Shown here: positions 1-8,808 of the stretch, piece after piece
Numbering within the stretch: the stretch's first letter is position 1
How the letters are laid out: each line of letters begins with the position of its first letter
DNA from: Polaribacter sp. Hel_I_88
Lineage (GTDB): Bacteria > Bacteroidota > Bacteroidia > Flavobacteriales > Flavobacteriaceae
Length of the DNA: 64,000 bases
NCBI RefSeq assembly: GCF_000687935.1
Contig: NZ_JHZZ01000001.1
Span: forward strand, 186,001-250,000
Direction of reading: 5' to 3'
The notes under the pieces: model-generated
What the model was told of the DNA's origin: nothing
The model's input: only the letters and a program-made list of their open reading frames with translations
Databases searched by the model: none
Translations under genes and position numbers: made by a program

Positions 1-1
1 T

Positions 2-1930
2 GGTCCTGGACAAGTTTACAAACAATTTACAATAGACAATGCAGCTTCATTTACAGATTTTTCATGGACAATTCCTGGATCTGGACCTGGATTATTTCAA
101 AATACAAACCCAATAGTTCAATTATTTACTGCTGCTGGTTTATATTCAGTTTCTGTAACTGCAACAAGCAACGATTGTACGATAACTGTTGAGGTTCCTG
201 TTGTAATTTCTTCCAATGAAGTAACTACTGGAAACTCAGGGGGAATTGAATCTGAATCTTTAGGAGACGCAATCTCTAAAATTTATGTCAACAGAAAAAA
301 GAACTCTGTACCAACAACTTTTATAAAATCTTCGTCTAATATCTTCAACAAAGCTAAGATGAAGTCTACACAACCTTACCAAGGTAAAGGGCAAACAATG
401 TTAGATATGTTCCCAACAGAATTATTTGCTGATAATGTTGCAAACGTAACTTCACCAACTGACATTTTAGATTATACAGTGGCTGATGAAGTTTTATCTG
501 TAGACTTTTCTTTAGATGGAAAAACAAAAGGTGTTGTATTAGGAATTAAAACAACTGATAAAGTTTACAACCACACCAAGGCATCTTGTGATAGGTTGCG
601 TGGAGCAGAAATTTTAAATATTCAAACAGTTCAATTAGAAGGATATAATTTCTTAATGCAAGGTATTAAACAAAGAAATGGAATTGTAGAATATGCTATT
701 TCTTTTGCAACTGCTAAAAATAACAATGATGCTGAATATACTATTCAAACAAATTGGTATGTAAATAATTATACCAAATTTAATGATATGTACAACTTCC
801 AGGTTTGGTCTACAAATCCAAAAGATACTCAAAAAATGGTTGTGGATATTATCAAGAACTTAAATTCTTTTATTCCTGTTAAACAAACAGAAATCCAGAA
901 AGTTCCTGAAACGTATGCCGCTAAAATTTTTAGAGATAAAGCAGATTTAGTAATCTTAATGAGAAGTACTGCTAAAGGGTTAAGCTCAGAACTTACTATG
1001 CAAGAGTTGTATTCTGAAACTGCCAATAATGTAAAATATAGATACAATCCTATAAACACTCAATTAGAGCAAACTCTAAGAATAAATATTGCAGATGGTT
1101 ATGAATACGATGCTTTAGTAAAAGTAAATGGCACTGTGGAAGATGCGTTTTATCATGCAGATGGAAATTGGGGATTAGATTTTGATAAAACCTATACAAA
1201 AATTGAAGTATACTTTGTATCCAACAACTTTAATAGAGTTTATAATGATGATGAACATGCCATCAACAGAAATGTAAAAATTAAAGCAACTAGCGATTAC
1301 GATTATTTAACCGTTTATAAATCTTTATTACCTGGAACTATTTCAGCAGATTACTCTGAGTACAACTATGTAGCTTTTACAGCAAAAGGATCTGGAATGA
1401 TGGAGTTAGGTTTGATAAAATCATCAATCGAAGACTGGAAAGCACAATATAGAGTTATGGTTGATTTGTCTGAAGAAGAAAAAACGTATTATGTGCCTTT
1501 TGATATTTTTACATCGAGTGCTAGCCAAGAAAATTTATCAGCAGAAGATTTAACAACGTTATTGTTTACATTTTTACCTTTTGAAGCAAACACAACTAAA
1601 TTAGATTTAGAAATTTCTGATGTGCGCTTTACAAAAACAGCTGTTGAAGAATTTACAGTAAATAAAATTGAAAAGTTTGAAAATACTTTTATGGTATATC
1701 CAAATCCATCAAAAGGAAATGTAAACTTGTTACTATTCAGTGAAACAGATACAGAAGCAACTGTAACTTTATCTGATATTACAGGTAAAATCATCTACAG
1801 CCAAAAAGCGGTTTTAAACGCTGGTAAAAACGAAATAGATTATGACTTTAATGTGAAGGCTGGAGTATTGTTTTTACACGTTTCATCTGCTGAAAAAGAT
1901 TACGGAACTTCTAAAATAATATTTAGATAA
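2..1930 (+). CDS. T9SS type A sorting domain protein, 5' end missing
   Basis: The frame is open from base 2, so this is the last 642 residues of a larger protein that begins before the window; the first ATG in frame (base 359) is internal. The first 70 visible residues look like a PKD-type beta domain (GLYSVSVTATSNDCTITV). The middle has no family I recognise. The last 80 or so residues are a typical type A C-terminal sorting domain, with MVYPNPSKGNVNL followed by VTLSDITGKIIY and a final STSKIIF-like strand (YGTSKIIFR). In Bacteroidota this tail directs export through the type IX secretion system and is cleaved at the cell surface. The protein is therefore probably secreted or surface-attached and may be an adhesin or an enzyme; its activity cannot be told from the visible part. 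Confidence 0.85.
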   Translation, partial: GPGQVYKQFTIDNAASFTDFSWTIPGSGPGLFQNTNPIVQLFTAAGLYSVSVTATSNDCTITVEVPVVISSNEVTTGNSGGIESESLGDAISKIYVNRKKNSVPTTFIKSSSNIFNKAKMKSTQPYQGKGQTMLDMFPTELFADNVANVTSPTDILDYTVADEVLSVDFSLDGKTKGVVLGIKTTDKVYNHTKASCDRLRGAEILNIQTVQLEGYNFLMQGIKQRNGIVEYAISFATAKNNNDAEYTIQTNWYVNNYTKFNDMYNFQVWSTNPKDTQKMVVDIIKNLNSFIPVKQTEIQKVPETYAAKIFRDKADLVILMRSTAKGLSSELTMQELYSETANNVKYRYNPINTQLEQTLRINIADGYEYDALVKVNGTVEDAFYHADGNWGLDFDKTYTKIEVYFVSNNFNRVYNDDEHAINRNVKIKATSDYDYLTVYKSLLPGTISADYSEYNYVAFTAKGSGMMELGLIKSSIEDWKAQYRVMVDLSEEEKTYYVPFDIFTSSASQENLSAEDLTTLLFTFLPFEANTTKLDLEISDVRFTKTAVEEFTVNKIEKFENTFMVYPNPSKGNVNLLLFSETDTEATVTLSDITGKIIYSQKAVLNAGKNEIDYDFNVKAGVLFLHVSSAEKDYGTSKIIFR

Positions 1931-1953
1931 AAAAACTTAAATTTATATTTTTT

Positions 1954-1985
1954 AAAAGAGGAAAATCATATGGTTTTCCTCTTTT
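1954..1985 (+). terminator. Rho-independent terminator after the T9SS protein
   Basis: A 12-bp perfect stem (AAAAGAGGAAAA with TTTTCCTCTTTT) encloses an 8-base loop and runs into a T tract, 24 bases after the stop codon. Confidence 0.85.
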
Positions 1986-2107
1986 TATTTTTAATTCATA
2001 AAACTAAACCCAACACATCCTTCCTCTTCTTAAGATTTTAAGTTATCAAAAATTTATTATTAAAAATCTTTAAAAAATTAATATTTTTACATCAACAAAA
2101 AATAAAA

Positions 2108-2755
2108 ATGGCGAAAGACTTAAGTAACTATAGAAAATCTTACGAAAAACAAGAACTTTTAGAGAGTAACTGCCCAGAAAATCCAATGGAATTATTTCAA
2201 AAATGGTTTATAAATGCAGATAATTCTGATGCTGTTGAAGAAACTAATGCCATGACAATTGCCACCATTGGTAAAGATGGTTTTCCTAAAAGTAGAGTTG
2301 TTTTACTTAAAAAATATACTTGGGAAGGTTTTATTTTTTATACAAACTACAACTCAGAAAAAGGAAAAGCAATTGAAGAGAACAACCATATTTGTATTTC
2401 ATTTTTTTGGCCAGCTTTAGAGCAACAAATTATTATAAAAGGGGTTGCAGAAAAACAAGCAGAAAACTTATCTGATGGTTATTTTGAGTCAAGGCCAGAT
2501 GGAAGTAAATTAGGTGCCTGGGCTTCAGAGCAAAGCAAGGTAGTTTCGTCCCGTGAAGAATTAGACGAAAGCTTAAAAAATTATGAGCAAAAATTTGAAG
2601 GTAAAGAAATACCTAGACCCGAACATTGGGGAGGTTTTTTAGTAAAACCTGTTTCTATAGAATTTTGGCAAGGAAGACCAAACAGAATGCATGATAGAAT
2701 AAAATATTCGCTACAAGAAGATTTTTCTTGGAATTTAGAAAGATTAGCACCTTAA
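2108..2755 (+). CDS. pdxH: pyridoxamine 5'-phosphate oxidase
   Basis: This is a 215-residue, full-length PdxH. The enzyme is a cytosolic FMN dimer that oxidises pyridoxine or pyridoxamine 5'-phosphate to pyridoxal 5'-phosphate with oxygen, the last step of vitamin B6 synthesis and salvage. Visible family motifs are RVVLLK (63-68) and FYTNYNSEKG (77-86) of the FMN site, SRPDGSKLGAWASEQS (128-143), FWQGRPNRMHDR (186-197) with the substrate-contacting Arg and His, and the usual C-terminal WNLERLAP. It starts at the only sensible ATG and is followed 33 bases later by sixA on the same strand, so the two may be co-transcribed. Confidence 0.95.
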   Translation: MAKDLSNYRKSYEKQELLESNCPENPMELFQKWFINADNSDAVEETNAMTIATIGKDGFPKSRVVLLKKYTWEGFIFYTNYNSEKGKAIEENNHICISFFWPALEQQIIIKGVAEKQAENLSDGYFESRPDGSKLGAWASEQSKVVSSREELDESLKNYEQKFEGKEIPRPEHWGGFLVKPVSIEFWQGRPNRMHDRIKYSLQEDFSWNLERLAP

Positions 2756-2788
2756 ATTTTTATATTTACAATTCATTAACCAAATTAA

Positions 2789-3277
2789 ATGAAAACACTA
2801 TACATAGTTCGTCATGCAAAATCTTCTTGGAAATATTCGGGTATAGAAGATATTGACAGACCTTTAAAAAAACGTGGTATTAAAGACGCGCATTTAATGT
2901 CTAAATTTTTATCGAAAGAAATAGCAAGACCTGACGTTTTTATTTCTAGTAGTGCCAATAGAGCTTTGCATACAGGAATAATTTTTTGCGAAAACTTAGA
3001 ATATCCTTTGGCTAACCTTCAAATTAGCAGGCAGTTATATAGTTTTAGCGATGGCTATTTAGTAAAAACAGTGTGTGCTTTAGATGATGCTTTTAACTCT
3101 GCTATTATCTTTAGTCACGATCATGGTATCAATACTTTTGTAAATAAATTTGGAAATACCCCAATTGCACACGTTTCTACATGTGGAATTGTTGGTATTA
3201 AATTTCAAGAAAAACATTGGAAAAATATTAAAAAGGGAAAAACTTTTATGGTTGAATTCCCTAAAAATCATAAATAA
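2789..3277 (+). CDS. sixA: SixA-type phosphohistidine phosphatase
   Basis: The 162-residue protein belongs to the histidine phosphatase superfamily. The catalytic RHG-type motif is RHAKSSW (8-14), Arg58 lies in SSANRALHT, and the second histidine is in IIFSHDHG (107-113). Its short length matches the SixA branch, which removes phosphate from phosphohistidine in signalling proteins; that substrate is inferred from family only. The Ppx/GppA gene begins 10 bases after its stop, so the two phosphatases form one unit, an arrangement that suggests linked phosphate or phosphorelay signalling. Confidence 0.85.
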   Translation: MKTLYIVRHAKSSWKYSGIEDIDRPLKKRGIKDAHLMSKFLSKEIARPDVFISSSANRALHTGIIFCENLEYPLANLQISRQLYSFSDGYLVKTVCALDDAFNSAIIFSHDHGINTFVNKFGNTPIAHVSTCGIVGIKFQEKHWKNIKKGKTFMVEFPKNHK

Positions 3278-3287
3278 TTGTAGCTTT

Positions 3288-4181
3288 TTGGAAATAAAAA
3301 AATACGGTGCAATCGATATCGGTTCAAACGCAATTAGACTATTAATCGCTAACGTAATTGTTAAAGAAGGGAGAGAACCACAGTTTAAAAAATCTTCTTT
3401 GGTGCGTGTGCCAATTCGTTTGGGAGCAGATTCTTTTGTTAATGGTGTTATTTCCGAAGGAAATATTAAAAGAATGTTAGATGCTATGGAAGCATTTAAA
3501 CTTTTAATGGGAGTTCATAATGTAGAGCGTTACAAAGCCTGTGCAACTTCTGCAATGAGAGAAGCTGAAAATGGTAATGAAGTTGTTGATAAAATTTTTG
3601 AAGAAACTGGCGTAAAAATTGATATTATTGGTGGTAAAGAAGAAGCTGCCATTATTTCATCAACAGATTTAAATGAACTTATAAGTGGAGATAATTCTTA
3701 TTTATATGTTGACGTTGGTGGAGGAAGTACCGAATTTACAATCTTTTCTGGTGGCAAAATAACCATTTCAAAATCTTTTAAAATGGGTACAGTTCGTTTG
3801 TTAAACAACAAAAAAGCTGTAAACAAAGAAATTTTTGCCAATGTTGAAAAATGGATTAAGAAAAACACCAAAGACTTAAAAAACTTATCTTTAATTGGTT
3901 CTGGAGGCAATATTAACAAACTCTTTAAAATGTCTGGAAGAACTGAAGGAAAACCAATTTCTTATATCTATTTAAATGCTCAATATCTGTTTTTAAAACA
4001 AATGAGCTATCAAGAAAGAATCTCTGAATTAAGCTTAAACCCTGATAGAGCCGATGTAATTATTCCTGCTGCAAAAATATACTTATCTGCTATGAAATGG
4101 AGTGGCGCAAGAAAAATATATGTTCCTAAAATTGGTCTTTCAGATGGAATCATAAAAAGTTTATTTTACAACAAATTATAA
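3288..4181 (+). CDS. Ppx/GppA family exopolyphosphatase
   Basis: The 297-residue protein is an ASKHA-fold phosphatase of the Ppx/GppA family, which cleaves polyphosphate or the pppGpp 5' phosphate. AIDIGSNAIRLLIANV at the N-terminus is the first phosphate-binding loop and YVDVGGGSTEFTIF is the second; GSGGNINKLFK follows. It is the short two-domain form without the C-terminal HD domain. I choose TTG at 3288 as the start because it gives the expected short lead-in (LEIKKYGAIDIG) ten bases after sixA. An earlier ATG at 3150 would overlap sixA by 128 bases and add residues with no family counterpart. Which of the two substrates is used cannot be decided here. Confidence 0.9.
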   Translation: MEIKKYGAIDIGSNAIRLLIANVIVKEGREPQFKKSSLVRVPIRLGADSFVNGVISEGNIKRMLDAMEAFKLLMGVHNVERYKACATSAMREAENGNEVVDKIFEETGVKIDIIGGKEEAAIISSTDLNELISGDNSYLYVDVGGGSTEFTIFSGGKITISKSFKMGTVRLLNNKKAVNKEIFANVEKWIKKNTKDLKNLSLIGSGGNINKLFKMSGRTEGKPISYIYLNAQYLFLKQMSYQERISELSLNPDRADVIIPAAKIYLSAMKWSGARKIYVPKIGLSDGIIKSLFYNKL

Positions 4182-4190
4182 TTTTAAAAT

Positions 4191-4226
4191 TTTGCTATCA
4201 ACTTATAAATGTTTTTAGTACTTTTG
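4191..4226 (+). promoter_or_regulatory. putative promoter of the OmpA-like gene
   Basis: A TACTTTTG box at 4219-4226 fits the Bacteroidota -7 consensus TAnnTTTG. A TTTG at 4191-4194 could be the -33 element, though the 24-base spacer is slightly long. The predicted start of transcription lies about 35 bases before the ATG. Confidence 0.5.
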
Positions 4227-4262
4227 GCACAATCGTTATTTACCAAATAAAAGTATTGATTA

Positions 4263-5375
4263 ATGTTTAAGAGTATGAAAAAATTTCTATTAAGTATAGC
4301 TATTGTAATGATGGCTACTGTTACTTTCGGTCAAGATTTACCAGAAAATCCTGAACCAGGAAAATGTTATGTTCGCTGCAAAACACCAGATATATACAAA
4401 AATGAAACTGTAAATATTGCTGTTTCTCCAGAATATAAAAAGATTGTTACGTTTCCTGCAGAATACAGAACCATTCAAGAAAAAGTTTTAATAAAAGAAA
4501 GTGGCCAAGAAGTAAAAATTGTTCCTGCTGTTTGGGGTACACAAGAAGTTACTTATTTTGAAAAAGAAGATGGTACAAGATTAGAGTCTCAAAAAGCGGT
4601 TTTTATTCAAGGATTTGAAACAGTTGAAACAAAAGCGGCTTCTGCAAGTTGGGAAATGAGTGAAAAAATGCCAAATTGTGACTCTGATAATCCAGATGAT
4701 TGTAGATATTGGTGTTACAAGCCATTACCTGCTGAATTTAAAACAATGCCAGTAGAAAAATTACAAAGCGATGCAACTGTTGTAAAAATTCCTATTCCAG
4801 GTGTTAGAAAAACATACCAAAGAAAAGTAATGGTAAAACCACCAAGTACAACTTTGGTTAAAACAGAAGCAGAATACCAAACAATAGAAAAAACAGTTTT
4901 AGTAAGAGATGCAAGAACTGAAGAAGTTGTAATACCAGCAGTTTATAGATCTGTTACGAAAGAAATTTTAGTTCAAAAAGGAGGCTTAACTTCTTGGAAA
5001 GCTGTTGACTGTCAATTAATTGACAATACACCTTTACCAATTAATTGGGATTTTTCTAGTGCTACTTTAAACGAAGGTGCAAAACAAATTATTGATGCTC
5101 GTTTATTACCTATTTTAAATGATGGTGTTGCTGTTTTTATTGAATCTCATACAGATATGAGAGGAACTAAAAAAGACAACCAAGAATTGTCTGACAGAAG
5201 AGCAAAAGCTGTTACAGATTATTTAATATCTAAAGGAATCAACTTAAGCCAATTATATGCAAAAGGTTTTGGAGAATCTAGATTGCTAAACAAATGTTCT
5301 GACGATGTTGTTTGTTCTGAATCTGAACATGCAGTAAATAGAAGAACTACTTTTAGAGTTGTAAATCAAAAATAA
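4263..5375 (+). CDS. OmpA family protein with repeated N-terminal beta segments
   Basis: The protein has 370 residues from the first ATG, or 366 from ATG 4275, which gives the cleaner signal peptide (MKKFLLSIAIVMMATVTFG). The last 100 or so residues form an OmpA/MotB-type peptidoglycan-binding domain, with VFIESHTDMRGTKKDNQ, LSDRRAKAVTDYLISKGI, YAKGFGES and NRRTTFRV. The N-terminal 250 residues contain repeated beta-rich units: EYRTIQEKVLIKE followed by VPAVWGTQEV, and EYQTIEKTVLVRD followed by IPAVYRSVTKEI, with a weaker copy between. Several cysteines (CYVRCKTP, NCDSDNPDDCRYWCY) suggest disulfides. It probably anchors the outer membrane to peptidoglycan; the role of the repeats is unknown. 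Confidence 0.88.
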   Translation: MFKSMKKFLLSIAIVMMATVTFGQDLPENPEPGKCYVRCKTPDIYKNETVNIAVSPEYKKIVTFPAEYRTIQEKVLIKESGQEVKIVPAVWGTQEVTYFEKEDGTRLESQKAVFIQGFETVETKAASASWEMSEKMPNCDSDNPDDCRYWCYKPLPAEFKTMPVEKLQSDATVVKIPIPGVRKTYQRKVMVKPPSTTLVKTEAEYQTIEKTVLVRDARTEEVVIPAVYRSVTKEILVQKGGLTSWKAVDCQLIDNTPLPINWDFSSATLNEGAKQIIDARLLPILNDGVAVFIESHTDMRGTKKDNQELSDRRAKAVTDYLISKGINLSQLYAKGFGESRLLNKCSDDVVCSESEHAVNRRTTFRVVNQK

Positions 5376-5405
5376 TATATAGCTTAAAAACTATGTAACG
5401 TAAAT

Positions 5406-5437
5406 AAAAAAACGAAGCAGATTTGCTTCGTTTTTTT
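5406..5437. terminator. bidirectional terminator
   Basis: The stem AACGAAGCA with TGCTTCGTT around a 4-base loop is flanked by A and T runs that extend it and give a U tract in both directions. It sits between convergent genes and can serve both. Confidence 0.85.
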
Positions 5438-5441
5438 TTGT

Positions 5442-5939
5442 TTAATATTTTCCAATTACGGATTGGAAAAAAGGATAATAGTATTCTGTAATTACATACC
5501 CTTTTTTTTCTGCTATTTTTTTCCCTCTATGATTCACCATCATTAAAGTAGGAAAAGCTTTTACTTTATATTTACTTTGTAGGTATAAATTTTCGCTCAT
5601 TTTATCTTCAGAAACTATATCTTTTCTTCTAGGAATATCTACTTCTAGTAATACCAAATCTTTATCTGCTATTGCCTTAAATTTTTCAGTTTGAAATAAA
5701 TCCCTATCCAAAACTTTACAAGGTCCACACCAATCTGAACCTGTAAAGTAGATTAAAACAGGTTTTTTTTCTTTTTTAGATTTTTTTAAAGCATCTTTAT
5801 AAGTAGCAACCCAATTCAATTCAATTTTGTTAACAATCTTATTTTCAGCAATCTCTACATCAGTAGAATCGGTATTTTGAGCATATGAGGTTTGATACGC
5901 TAAAAAGCTAATCATAAAAAACCCAAATAATTTATTCAT
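5442..5939 (-). CDS. secreted thioredoxin-family protein
   Basis: The 165-residue protein has a signal peptide (about residues 1-20, ending SYAQ) and one thioredoxin-like domain of the Thioredoxin_7 / DsbD-C type. The active site WCGPC lies at 70-74 in VLIYFTGSDWCGPCKVLD, and the cis-proline is in VKAFPTLMMVN. It probably acts in the periplasm as a reductase or oxidase of disulfides, for example in cytochrome or envelope protein maturation. It is monocistronic and shares a terminator with the OmpA gene. A TACTTTTG box at 5956-5963 (minus strand) may be its promoter. Confidence 0.88.
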   Translation of the reverse strand: MNKLFGFFMISFLAYQTSYAQNTDSTDVEIAENKIVNKIELNWVATYKDALKKSKKEKKPVLIYFTGSDWCGPCKVLDRDLFQTEKFKAIADKDLVLLEVDIPRRKDIVSEDKMSENLYLQSKYKVKAFPTLMMVNHRGKKIAEKKGYVITEYYYPFFQSVIGKY

Positions 5940-6085
5940 AATCTTTAAATTTATTCAAAAGTATCAAAAATAATACCATTCATAAAACATAAACTGTGAC
6001 TTGCTAAATTTTATTGTATCATAGATCTTTTAGCAATCGCATTTTAAATATTTCTAGCAAAACTAAAAAAGAGAAACCGATTTTT

Positions 6086-7114
6086 TTAACTTTGATTTTG
6101 TTGTATATGACTCATAACCATTTCATCAAACCTATCTTTTTGATTCTCTAAAAAACTTGTTTCTATGGGGATATAAAAAAGATTTTCGATACTTTTTTCT
6201 AATCGAACAAAATCTTTTTCTGTGGTTAGTATTATTTTTTTAGCTGATGAAATAGCATCAAATTCTTGTTGTATGTTTTCTATTTCTATGGATGAAAAAT
6301 TATGGTGATCTGCAAATTGTAAATGTTTATAATTGATTTTTTTATCACTTAAAAAACCTAATAGTGGCTTTGGATTTGCAATTCCTGTAATCAAAACAAT
6401 TGTATACTCTTTTAAATCATCTATTGGAATCACATCTTTTGATGACAAAATTGCTCCATAAGTAATTGTCGTGAAAAATACTTCTTTTTGATATTTCTCT
6501 AATTTTCTCTGAATCGTTTCTTGCTTTTGATGACTTAAATCTTCTGGACATTTTGTAACCACGATAACATTGGCTCTTTTTGCTCCTCCTCTACTTTCCC
6601 TTAAATTTCCTGTTGGTAATAAAAAATCATCTGTAAATAAATCATCGAATTTGGTGAGTAAAACGTAAAAACTACCTTTTACTTTTCGATGTTGATACGC
6701 ATCATCTAACAAAACAAGTTCAGGTGATTTGTCATTTATCAATTTTTGAATACCTTCTACCCTATTTGCATCCACAGCAACATCAATTTTTTTAAACTTT
6801 TTAAAATATTGCAAAGGTTCATCACCAACATCTAAAGCTATATGAGTATCATTTAACAACACAAAACCAGTTGTTTCACGTTTGTATCCTCTGCTTAAAA
6901 CTGCCACTTTAAATTGATCCTGAAGCAATCTTATCAAATATTCAATTTGAGGTGTTTTGCCTGTGCCACCAACACTTAAATTACCAACAACAACTACTGG
7001 TATTTTAAAAGAGGTTTGCTTAAAAATACCAACATCAAAAAATAAATTTCTGATAGTTGTTACCACATCATACATAATGGCGAAAGGAAATAATAAGAAT
7101 CTTACAAATTTCAT
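6086..7114 (-). CDS. lpxK: tetraacyldisaccharide 4'-kinase
   Basis: LpxK phosphorylates the 4' position of the lipid A disaccharide precursor at the inner membrane. The P-loop GNLSVGGTGKTP (residues 44-55), the GDEPLQYF segment, the VLLDDAYQHR segment and LTTEKDFVRL near the C-terminus are family hallmarks. I start it at ATG 7114, giving 342 residues and an N-terminus MKFVRFLLFPFAIMYD, the usual membrane-associating start. A longer frame reaches 7177, but that upstream start overlaps a likely TATCTTTG promoter box (7175-7182), and its extra 21 residues are not expected in the family. Confidence 0.93.
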   Translation of the reverse strand: MKFVRFLLFPFAIMYDVVTTIRNLFFDVGIFKQTSFKIPVVVVGNLSVGGTGKTPQIEYLIRLLQDQFKVAVLSRGYKRETTGFVLLNDTHIALDVGDEPLQYFKKFKKIDVAVDANRVEGIQKLINDKSPELVLLDDAYQHRKVKGSFYVLLTKFDDLFTDDFLLPTGNLRESRGGAKRANVIVVTKCPEDLSHQKQETIQRKLEKYQKEVFFTTITYGAILSSKDVIPIDDLKEYTIVLITGIANPKPLLGFLSDKKINYKHLQFADHHNFSSIEIENIQQEFDAISSAKKIILTTEKDFVRLEKSIENLFYIPIETSFLENQKDRFDEMVMSHIQQNQS

Positions 7115-7174
7115 TGGTGTAAAATACAATAAAAGAATTTTTAATTTATTTCTAAAATTTAAAAATATCATTTT

Positions 7175-7182
7175 CAAAGATA
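7175..7182 (-). promoter_or_regulatory. -7 box of the lpxK promoter
   Basis: On the minus strand this reads TATCTTTG, an exact match to TAnnTTTG. It predicts transcription from about 7168, leaving a leader of about 55 bases before ATG 7114. I did not find a clear -33 TTG. Confidence 0.5.
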
Positions 7183-7266
7183 CAAAGGAATTAAAGTTGA
7201 TGTTTTTTTTAGATTAAATATATTAACTTTGAGTTTCTCTAAATAATTGAAAACGATTAATAAGAA

Positions 7267-7686
7267 ATGACTGTAAAAGCTTCTGAAATACTTATTGAAA
7301 ATATAAGTAAAGATCTATTTTTAACAAATTGGCATCAACAAGATTCTGATTCGCTTTACAAAGATTTTTTTAATAACTTTAGTTTAAAAATACCCTTTAA
7401 GTTTAAAGGTAGTTCTGCAAGTATTGTGCTAAAGTCAAAATTAGTTTTAGAGGAAAATAACAAAGGTGTTTTAATAAAGCTATACAGCAACATTACAAAA
7501 CCTTTAGCATTTTCTTTAGCTATTGGAGTACTATCTTCCTTAATATCTATAATTTTTTATTTCAATATTATATTCTTAATATTTATCCCAATATTGTTAT
7601 CTTTCATTTTCTTGGCAACTTTTTATTGGAATACATTAAAAATAAGTGAAAAGTATTTGAATAAAATAAAAGAGAATTATATTTAA
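7267..7686 (+). CDS. hypothetical membrane protein
   Basis: I do not recognise this 139-residue protein. Residues 1-75 are soluble and mixed in charge, with alternating strands in the second half (IPFKFKGSSASIVLKSKLVL). Residues 79-98 and 101-121 are two hydrophobic segments joined by a short turn, so it is probably a two-pass membrane protein with both ends on the same side. It lies between the lpxK start and the Nif3 gene, divergent from the former and 25 bases ahead of the latter, and may be co-transcribed with it. Confidence 0.65.
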   Translation: MTVKASEILIENISKDLFLTNWHQQDSDSLYKDFFNNFSLKIPFKFKGSSASIVLKSKLVLEENNKGVLIKLYSNITKPLAFSLAIGVLSSLISIIFYFNIIFLIFIPILLSFIFLATFYWNTLKISEKYLNKIKENYI

Positions 7687-7711
7687 TTTTATGTCAAAAA
7701 GCATCTAAAAT

Positions 7712-8806
7712 ATGACCATTCAAAACATCACAAATTATATTGAGGAATTAGCGCCTTTAAATTACGCAGAAGATTTTGACAATGTTGGCTTGCTAATTGG
7801 CAATTACCACACAGAAGTTACTGGAGTTTTAGTAACTTTAGACACTTTAGAGCAAACTGTAGATGAAGCTATTGCTAAGAACTGCAATTTAATCGTAAGT
7901 TTTCATCCGATTATTTTTGGTGGATTGAAAAAAATCAATGGAAATAATTATGTAGAAAGAGTGGTTTTAAAAGCGATACAAAATAACATCGCTATTTATG
8001 CAACACACACAGCTTTAGACAATTCTAAAAACGGCGTTTCTGCAAAAATGTGTGAAGTTTTAGGATTGACGAACACTAAAATATTAATTCCTAAAAAGGG
8101 AATTATTAAAAAACTAACAACCTATATTCCTGTTGATGAAGCATCAACATTAAAAGAAAAGTTATTTGAAGCTGGAGCAGGAAACATAGGGAATTACGAT
8201 TCTTGTTCTTTTGATGTAAAAGGCGAAAGTTCTTTTCGAGGAAATAAAGACGCTAACCCAACTTATGGAAAGAAAAACGAACTTACAAAAAGAGAAGAAA
8301 CTAAAATTTCTGTAGTTTTTGAGAGTAAAAATGAAAATGCTATTTTAAAAGCTTTAAAAGAGAATCACCAATATGAAGAAGTTGCCTACGAAATTGTAAC
8401 CACAGAAAATGTATATCAAAATATTGGTATGGGAATGATTGGTGAGTTCGAAACTGAAATGGACGAAAAAGATTTTTTATTATTTCTTAAAAAAACAATG
8501 AAAACAGATTGTGTTCGGCATTCTGCACTCATCAACAAAAAGATAAAAAAAGTGGCAGTGTTGGGTGGATCTGGAAGTTTTGCCATTTCTAACGCAAAAA
8601 AAGCTGGAGCAGATGCTTATATTTCTGCAGATTTTAAATATCATGAGTTTTTTAAAGCCGAAAACAGCATACTTTTGGCAGATATTGGCCATTATGAGAG
8701 CGAACAGTTTACAAAAAACCTTTTGGTTGATTATCTTACGAAAAAATTTAGTAATTTTGCAGTCATTTTATCAGAAAAAAGTACAAATCCTATATATTAT
8801 ATATAA
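7712..8806 (+). CDS. Nif3-like dinuclear metal centre protein
   Basis: The 364-residue protein is of the NIF3/YqfO family (GTP cyclohydrolase 1 type 2/NIF3-like). Visible motifs are DNVGLLIG (23-30), SFHPIIF (63-69), THTALDN (98-104) and, near the end, ADIGHYESEQF, which together supply the dimetal ligands. The middle third (about 130-240) is the extra PII/CutA-like insertion found in the long YqfO form. Family members form toroidal hexamers; the reaction is not established. Its stop codon is 2 bases before the ATG of the next gene, a pairing common in Bacteroidota that implies linked function. Confidence 0.92.
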   Translation: MTIQNITNYIEELAPLNYAEDFDNVGLLIGNYHTEVTGVLVTLDTLEQTVDEAIAKNCNLIVSFHPIIFGGLKKINGNNYVERVVLKAIQNNIAIYATHTALDNSKNGVSAKMCEVLGLTNTKILIPKKGIIKKLTTYIPVDEASTLKEKLFEAGAGNIGNYDSCSFDVKGESSFRGNKDANPTYGKKNELTKREETKISVVFESKNENAILKALKENHQYEEVAYEIVTTENVYQNIGMGMIGEFETEMDEKDFLLFLKKTMKTDCVRHSALINKKIKKVAVLGGSGSFAISNAKKAGADAYISADFKYHEFFKAENSILLADIGHYESEQFTKNLLVDYLTKKFSNFAVILSEKSTNPIYYI

Positions 8807-8808
8807 AC

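Noticed and set aside
3150..3287. Extended N-terminus for the Ppx/GppA gene
   Set aside because: It overlaps sixA in another frame and has no family counterpart; TTG 3288 gives the expected start.
7115..7177. Extended N-terminus for lpxK
   Set aside because: The upstream start lies in a promoter box and the extra residues are not expected in the family.
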